From Usnea hakonensis (Eukaryota > Ascomycota > Lecanoromycetes > Lecanorales > Parmeliaceae): a stretch of 64,000 bases of DNA. The notes beneath the pieces were generated by a model, which was not told the origin of the DNA, did not search any database, and saw only the letters and a list, made by a program, of their open reading frames with translations. Where the stretch lies: positions 80,178 through 144,177 of the forward strand of contig BLJB01000275.1 in NCBI GenBank assembly GCA_013423325.1, written 5' to 3'. Position 1 is the first letter of the stretch. Each line of letters starts with the position of its first letter. The position numbers and the translations under genes were made by a program. Positions 57,612 through 64,000 of the stretch are shown here, one piece after another.

Positions 57612-60600
57612 CTATGAAAACTTCGAAACAGCAATCGCGATAGTCTGGGCGTCGTTATGGCTGATGCTCACTTCCACGCCCTTGACGCCGGCTTTGTTGG
57701 CTGCGGTTTTGGCGTCACCGTGGAGCTGCACATTCATTAGCTTTTGGTACGTATCTAGGTGGAACGATCGCGCATGGACTCACAGTAGCAAACGGTGCAC
57801 CATTGTCATCATTCCCAATCTCAATGTCCTTCATCGCAGCTCCTGCCCCTCTACTCGGTACGCCCAAACTCTTGAAGACGGCCTCTTTCGCGCTCCACTT
57901 ACCTGTGAAGCTGGCTTGTGGGTTGCCTGCTTTTCGGCAATAGGCTTGCTCAGCAGGTGTGAAGTTGCGGTCAACGAATGTTTCGTTATCGATGTTGATG
58001 GCCTTAATATCTTCGATGTCGACGCCGATCTTCGAATTTTCCGATGCATTGGCTTTGATCAGAGATTCAGCCATCTCTCGGGCCTGTTCGGTCTTGGTGT
58101 CGTGGGCTTTGTGAGGAGCGATGGGATACGTGAGCTCGTGGGATTTCTTGTCCATGGTGACACGCGCGTTGGGATTGAGGAAGACTTGGCTTTGTTGTGT
58201 GTCGGCGTACGGAGATTGTGTCTTGGCGACGAACAGAGTGTTTGTGATTAGACCATTGTGGAAATACCGGTAAGCGCGCTTTTGTCGTGCTTGAACCTTT
58301 TGCTTATAGGTTTGGAACTGTGTTTGGTCGAGGGTAGCGAAGAGGTATTTTGGGTGGATGCCAACGGCCTGTGCTCCTTTTTGGCCAAAACCGAAAGAGG
58401 TGACAGAGAAGGCTTTGACACCATCGGTTTGGAGGGAGCGGCTGGGATAGACAATGTAATCGAATTTCTCCATGACCTTATCAACATTGTCCGCATTTCT
58501 GTTGCCGGGTACAAGACCGCTGTTGAGGACTTGCAGACAACCGTTAAACATCCAAGCACCAGCAGCGCCTTTTGGATGGCCAGTGAGATATTTTTGGAAG
58601 ATACCTAAAAGAGCGTTGCCCTTCTTACGGCCAAGATGCTTCATCTGCTGGCAGATGACATCGGACTCGTTCTTATCGTTGGCGACTGTCGATGTTCCGT
58701 GAAATGAGGCAACACCAAGATCATCAATTGTCAGACCCCAGGTAGCGAGTGCTCCCCGAAGGGGTGCTATCCGCGAGTCTTCTTTCCAGAAGTTGTTGCC
58801 CAAGCTAAATGTTGCTTCTTTCTCTTGGCGAGTGGCCTCCCGCTCAATGTGGGCAGCCCGGTCCTGCATGTATTCAGACTCATTGAAATCACTGCCTTGT
58901 ATTTTCATAGCGGTGACCTCATCTTGTAGGTACATAAGCTCAGACTCATGCCATTGCTTGATCTGTGCTTTTCTCATATCGAGCTGGCGCCTTCGGTATT
59001 TGATATCTAAAAGAGGTGATGGGAATTTCGACGGGGTTTCGCGTGCTGTGGTCAATACACCTTGACCAGGAGCTGGTACAGACCGGCCAATCTTGTCTGT
59101 GGCAGTGGCGGTAAGACCAAGGATCCCGTAAATTGGTACACCCATATCCAATGCAAGCTGAGCACTCATGATCACCTGCATACCACATCCTTGTGACTCC
59201 ATGAAACCATTTCGAGTGGTAGTGGTGGGACGAGACATTTCTTTTGGTGTTCTTCCGTGAGCAAACTCATCTTCGGCGTTGCTTGTGGCTTTCATGTTGG
59301 CGAACTCATAGGAGCCTTCCTCCTGGAAGTCATCAAAACCGCCAACAAAGCAGACCCTAGCTTTCCCTTCCAAAATAGTTTCGTAGCCAATATCGACTGA
59401 TTCAACTGCGGTAGCACATGCACCAACGGGGGTTTTGATTGGGCCAGTAGATGATAATAATAGCATGTTGACCCACGCACTCATTGTATTGATGAATGAC
59501 TCTTGAAGAATATCTTTTTGCAGTGGCCTGTCCATGAATCGGTCTTTATACATTCCACGCAAAGCAGTAGTCCCACCGATGCCTGAACCTATACAATTTC
59601 CAACCTCTGAGATGTGAACGTACTGGTAGAACTCATACGGGTCGGTTATACCGGATGCAAGGAGGGATTCGACCGTGCAGACAAGGACATAGAGTGTGAC
59701 AGGGTCGACTTGGGAGATGATATCGTCGGGTATGCCGTAGGTCTTTGCATTCCAGCCAGTGGGTATTTGACCAGCGACGAGACGATCGAACTTCAGCGCT
59801 TTGGGGATATGTAGAGTTGCTCCTTTTTTTAGGCGGACTGTGAATTCCCCTGAGGCAGCAACTTCGAACACCTCAACCTTTTCACCATGCTCCCGCTTGA
59901 ATTCTTCGGCGGTTTCCTTGGATGATTCAAACGGATCAAGATCCTCTTCGATCACAATTTCTTGCAAGAGCTGCTTTTTGTTTGGATCGTAGCCATTGAA
60001 GAGCTCAGGCTCAATGAGACGAATACCAGAATGTTCCAGGATGTATTTTTCATATTTGCCCTTGACGTCCTTGTCATCAACGGGATCACCAGATTTGGCA
60101 TCCACCCAGCCTGAATATGATTTGCCTTTAAGTGGACCGTTATGATTTCGGATGAGGCCCATGATCCAGGCCATCTCGACACATCCTTCGAGCGAGAAGT
60201 GGCCATAAGCTTCCATCTCCCACCGCGTCCGGGAGTTGCCCCATGGTCCGACCTCAGAGAAGCCCGTGACGACGACAACCTTGTCAAGGTTGACCATTCC
60301 TTTGAGGTTGCCGTTAAGAGGCTCAATGTCATTCTTCCAGTCTGGCAGTTCCGGAAACTGGTATTTGATGTTGGCACGTGGCTCAACGGTCACCTTCTTG
60401 TATAGTGCTTCGCTATCTTCTCCATTTACGATCTTGTTCTCGATTGCAGTCTCCTTGGTCACGGCTTTTCGGACTTCGCTACTTTCCATGATCTCCTTGC
60501 GAAGATTGGTCATGAGATTCTTGAGGTCCGGGATAAATTGGAGACCGCCATTGAGATCAGCAAAGACAGGCTCCACTTGACAAAGATTGACAATTGTTGG

Positions 60601-63351
60601 CGACATTAGTCCAAGGAGATTGAAAGCCATCTCTTGCTGGGAAAATGTACGGACACCATACTTCTCTACTCCTTCGGCAACGACGTTATTGCCAGACATG
60701 AGTCCAGTGCCCCGAGTCCAACCAATAACCGCACCGCAAATAGTGAGGAAGTTGCCCCAGCTTTCTGAGTGCCACCTATTGAAGAGGGTCTCGAGCGCCA
60801 ATTTGGATTCTGAGTATAGACCATCATTACCAAAGGTACCGTGGTTAGGGGAAAGGGGAAGGATAACTTGGGCTGGTCGAGTCTCGAAGCCCCGCGCCTG
60901 CTTCTGGGTCTTGATGCTACCAAGGAGCCTCAGAACGTTGGTCAGCATGATACGGTGGGCAAGCTCAGACTTCGAATCAATGCTATCGATTTCCCGACCA
61001 TTCTCTGGAATTGCGGCGAAAGGGACGACATAGTCGAGATCCCAGCCGAGACAGCCTTTCTTGTTGTCGTAGATATACTCAATCAGTGCGTCAACATCCT
61101 GTTTGCTCCCTTGATTGAAGGGCACGACGACAAGCTGCGAGCCACTGGAACCATATCGCGCGTACATCGATTGATAGTATTCAGTGACCTCGCGAGAGAA
61201 CCTGCTGGTGGTCACGATGACCTTAGCGCCACCGCTGATCAGGCCTTGCAGGACGTCGGCACCGATCGATCCAGCACCGGCTCCCGTCATCAGGGCATTT
61301 TTACCCTGAAATGTGACACCCTCTTTGGCAGCATGCTCTAGGCCTTCAAGATAAAGGCCAGTGAGCTTCTTACTATATTCCCAACCATGCTCATCCTTTC
61401 TCTTGAGATGCAGAAACGGTATTGTCTCCACTTTGCCTTGCTTCACGTGTCCGTTCATTGCCAAGCGGGAACCATTCTTGCCCCCCTTTTTCGCGTGGCC
61501 ATTCATCAATTTCCCGTTTGGCTTACCATTCTCAACCGGCATTATCTGTCCCTCGTTCATCGCGAGAGAGCGAATCACGTTCTCGTATAGAGACTTGATC
61601 TGGAGCTGTGACGATTTCGACAGCTTGTGTTGCTGCTTGATGAGCTTATAGATCCGGCTGAGGTCGTTTTGCACCTTGGTCCGATTTCCGTACTCTGAAA
61701 GCTTGCCTCCATCGGCCATCTCTCGTACGTAATGCTCAAGTTTACGCGCGCTAGCTCTCGGGATCTCCGCGTAGTCAAGGTTGCCGCGCCCATCGACAGT
61801 AGTTTGTGGTCCAGTAGGTATTGCAACGTCTTTGTATACTGGAGCTTGGCCGAGGACTTCTTTACAGTTGTTGATCAGCTCTTTCCCGAGCTCCTTAGCC
61901 AGCTTGTATGTTTCTCCTCGCTCGGTTGGGCATGTGTCCATGTGGTACTGCATAAAGTCGAGTAGTAGTGGATTGGATCGATTCATGATGCGAATGCACC
62001 GACTGACGATCTCACGATCGACAGCTTTCAATCGCCCAAATATAATGTCGTAATACATGGAGAGTGCGTCTTGACGAGCCCAATTCCACGCGGAATCGTA
62101 GACTCTAGCCTTCAATTGGCTGAATGAAGGCTCAATCCCATTGGCATAGAACTCGCCATGCTCGGTGTTCCAGAGGTCCAATTGCGCCTGAAGAATCTTC
62201 TGTGACTCTTGAGAGCCAACGTAAGCCTTGTCACCAGCTCTGAGGTCCATCTTGAGGTACCGTGCAAAGAGCTCCAATTGCTGTTTAAAAAGCGCTCTCT
62301 GGTCTTTCGTGAGGGCATCAATTGCAGCAGGATCCATCATCATACCTCCTCCACCAGCGCCCGCATCACCAGCGGCTGTAGGCGCCGAAAGGCTAATGCC
62401 AGCACTGGAAGCGTACTTGTTCACTGTGTCGTCAAGATATGCCTTGGCATCAGGCTCTGACCCTAAACGAGATGCAGGCTCCATAGTCAAAGCAAGTAGC
62501 AACACGCCGTCTTGCCGTCCAGCGCCTAATCCCCATCGAGTCTCTAGGTATTTGCGAACGGCCGTGATATTGAAACCGCCGGGCATCTTAGAGGAAACAA
62601 GCCTTGCAACCAGCGACGAGGACTGCTTGCCCAGCTGTCCATTGAATGTGGCTTGCATTGAGGCACCAAGCTCGTCGAGGGGGGTATCTTCCGGTTTTTC
62701 AGGCGTCGAGCCAAATTCCTTGCCGAGATCTCCAAGAATTTCATTTTGGAGGGTAGATTTGCCTGCGAGTCGGACTAGATCAGCTGCTGTGTCTCTGAAT
62801 TCAGCAACGAGGTACTACATACCTCCCACCAGATCTTTGATAGCTTTGCTTAGTGGTATTTCTGAGATCGGCTTCTTCAATTTCTGGGCAATCAAAGACC
62901 TGACAATGTCGACCGCTTGAACTGGAACATCTTCTACAGCTGCCGCCGGTCCAGAACTTGGGGGTGGGGCCACAGCTGCAGCTGCTGGAGCAGAAGGTTT
63001 CACGGGGGTTGAAGATGAAGTGGGAGCTGAGGCATCACCAGCCGCTGGGGGCGCATCTTCTTCCACGACTGGGTCTACATCATAGTAGATTTCTTTGGCA
63101 TCTTTGTTGTAGCATAAGATTTGGCGTTGTACTGACTTGGCCGCATCATAAGCTTCGTATTTAGAGGCAAGTGTTCTCTTTGCCATGCCCCCCAGGGTGT
63201 CCGCAGGGCCAATTTCGACGATCCGCTCAGTGACCTTCTCACCGAGGATAACATCTTGGGTCTCGATCCATCGCACAGGGCTCGCAAATTGGTATGCCAG
63301 GAGTTCGACCAGGAGCGTATGTGCCAACTCCTGCTCGACCTCGGGGGTCAT
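57612..63351 (-). CDS. FAS2: Fatty acid synthase subunit alpha
   Basis: Exons 63351-62823, 62762-57784 and 57725-57612 join in phase to 1873 residues, normal for fungal FAS alpha. ATG 63351 gives the family N-terminus MTPEVEQELAHTLLVELLAY. Domains in order: C-terminal part of malonyl/palmitoyl transferase (1-100), an Ala/Pro linker, ACP with the pantetheine serine of VGGKSTLQNEILGDL (about 179), ketoreductase (about 680-900, KNALMTGAGAGSIGADVLQG), ketosynthase (about 1090-1650, catalytic Cys in TPVGACATAVESVDIGYET near 1290) and the phosphopantetheinyl transferase (about 1750-1873, VGVDIEDIKAINI and FTGKWSAKEAVFKSLG). With the beta subunit it forms the cytosolic alpha6beta6 synthase that makes C16-C18 acyl-CoA. 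The first intron interrupts the ACP motif between the two glycines before KS. Confidence 0.97.
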
Positions 63352-64000
63352 GACTGAGGGGGGATTTCCGTCCAAAGGACGAAAGGGTGTCGCGTGTGGT
63401 TGAGGAAATAGTCAGGAGTCGTTGTAGTGATGTGAATGCCAACAGATATGTTGGAGCTTTGACAGATGGCCTTTGTATTATATTAGAGCTACGAATTGGA
63501 TTAAAGAAGTATTTCGTTTTGAAGAAGCTTGGCTCCAGGCAATGAAATGCGCCGGAAGGAAAGTCCAGACGATAGAGAAAGAAGGAAGATGAGGATATTC
63601 CAGGAGGAATGATTAAAGGTATGAGTATAGAATATGCCAAATAATATGGCCGTCGTTGGATTAGCAAAGCCTTGACACAACACCCATTGGAGTGTTGGGA
63701 GCTTGGTGGAGAAAGTGTCTAGCTATTGCAGACACAACAGGCGTTTTGGTGGATTGGTGGTTGAAAGGGCTAAGCCTCTTTTCAGATTAGCGTCAGTCTT
63801 TATCTCCCTGCGTCCGTAGTCCGGCCGAGGTCCCCCATTATTCTCTCCACTTTCTGGAAGGAACTTAAGGAATTTTTAGGTGGATCTGCACCGGGATCTC
63901 GGGCCCATCAGGCCTAGAGAGTTCCCAACGCTTCACAATTTAGGCCAGGCCTATTCGTACACCCCCTTCCCCTACGCGTACACCCCCCAAACCCCTAGGC
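63352..64000. other. Upstream region of FAS alpha gene
   Basis: Promoter and 5' UTR sequence of the FAS alpha gene run to the window edge. No ORF is supported. Confidence 0.5.

Overview
The window looks like nuclear DNA of a filamentous ascomycete, probably a leotiomycete-like Pezizomycotina. Genes carry many short introns (about 45-60 nt, GT-AG, CTAAC/CTGAC-like branch points), there is no operon structure, and the recognisable proteins (Arp9, HGH1, Cid1-type nucleotidyltransferase, TFIIF alpha, fungal type I FAS alpha) are fungal. Exon joins were worked out by hand from splice signals, reading phase and family similarity recalled from memory. No database search was run.

Layout. 1-6.4 kb: no confident gene until a small unknown gene (3097-3977), then an AT-rich tandem repeat and a CorA-like transporter (minus). 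7.0-13.4 kb: a 633-residue amidase, a degenerate Apn2-type AP endonuclease lacking its GDxN motif, and the chromatin-remodelling subunit Arp9 with a GC-AG intron. 15-16.1 kb: a BTB protein. 17.5-22.2 kb: a repeat-rich block with a gag-only Ty1/copia remnant and possible LTR, a 60-bp duplication, an unknown protein with a duplicated 38-residue unit, a 26-bp minisatellite and four 100-115-bp repeats. 23-25.3 kb: a conserved unknown protein and an RPA70N-like OB-fold protein. 26-32.4 kb: a small membrane protein, an OPT transporter and HGH1.

32.8-49.9 kb is an accessory island between conserved genes. It holds three unknown membrane proteins, a Zn2Cys6-like/ankyrin fusion, a trypsin-like protease/ankyrin fusion, a small unknown protein, an OTT_1508-like deaminase, a secreted amidohydrolase of the 6-MSA decarboxylase type and a broken ankyrin gene. 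Two membrane-protein genes sit head-to-head, about 140 bp away, from the protease-ankyrin gene and from the deaminase gene. That repeated architecture (membrane protein plus putative effector enzyme) is the best candidate here for an undescribed system, possibly in self/non-self or stress response. Its function is inference only.

50.8-63.4 kb is core again: a Cid1-type terminal nucleotidyltransferase, TFIIF alpha (divergent from it) and the complete alpha subunit of fatty acid synthase. The partner beta subunit may lie just beyond the right edge.
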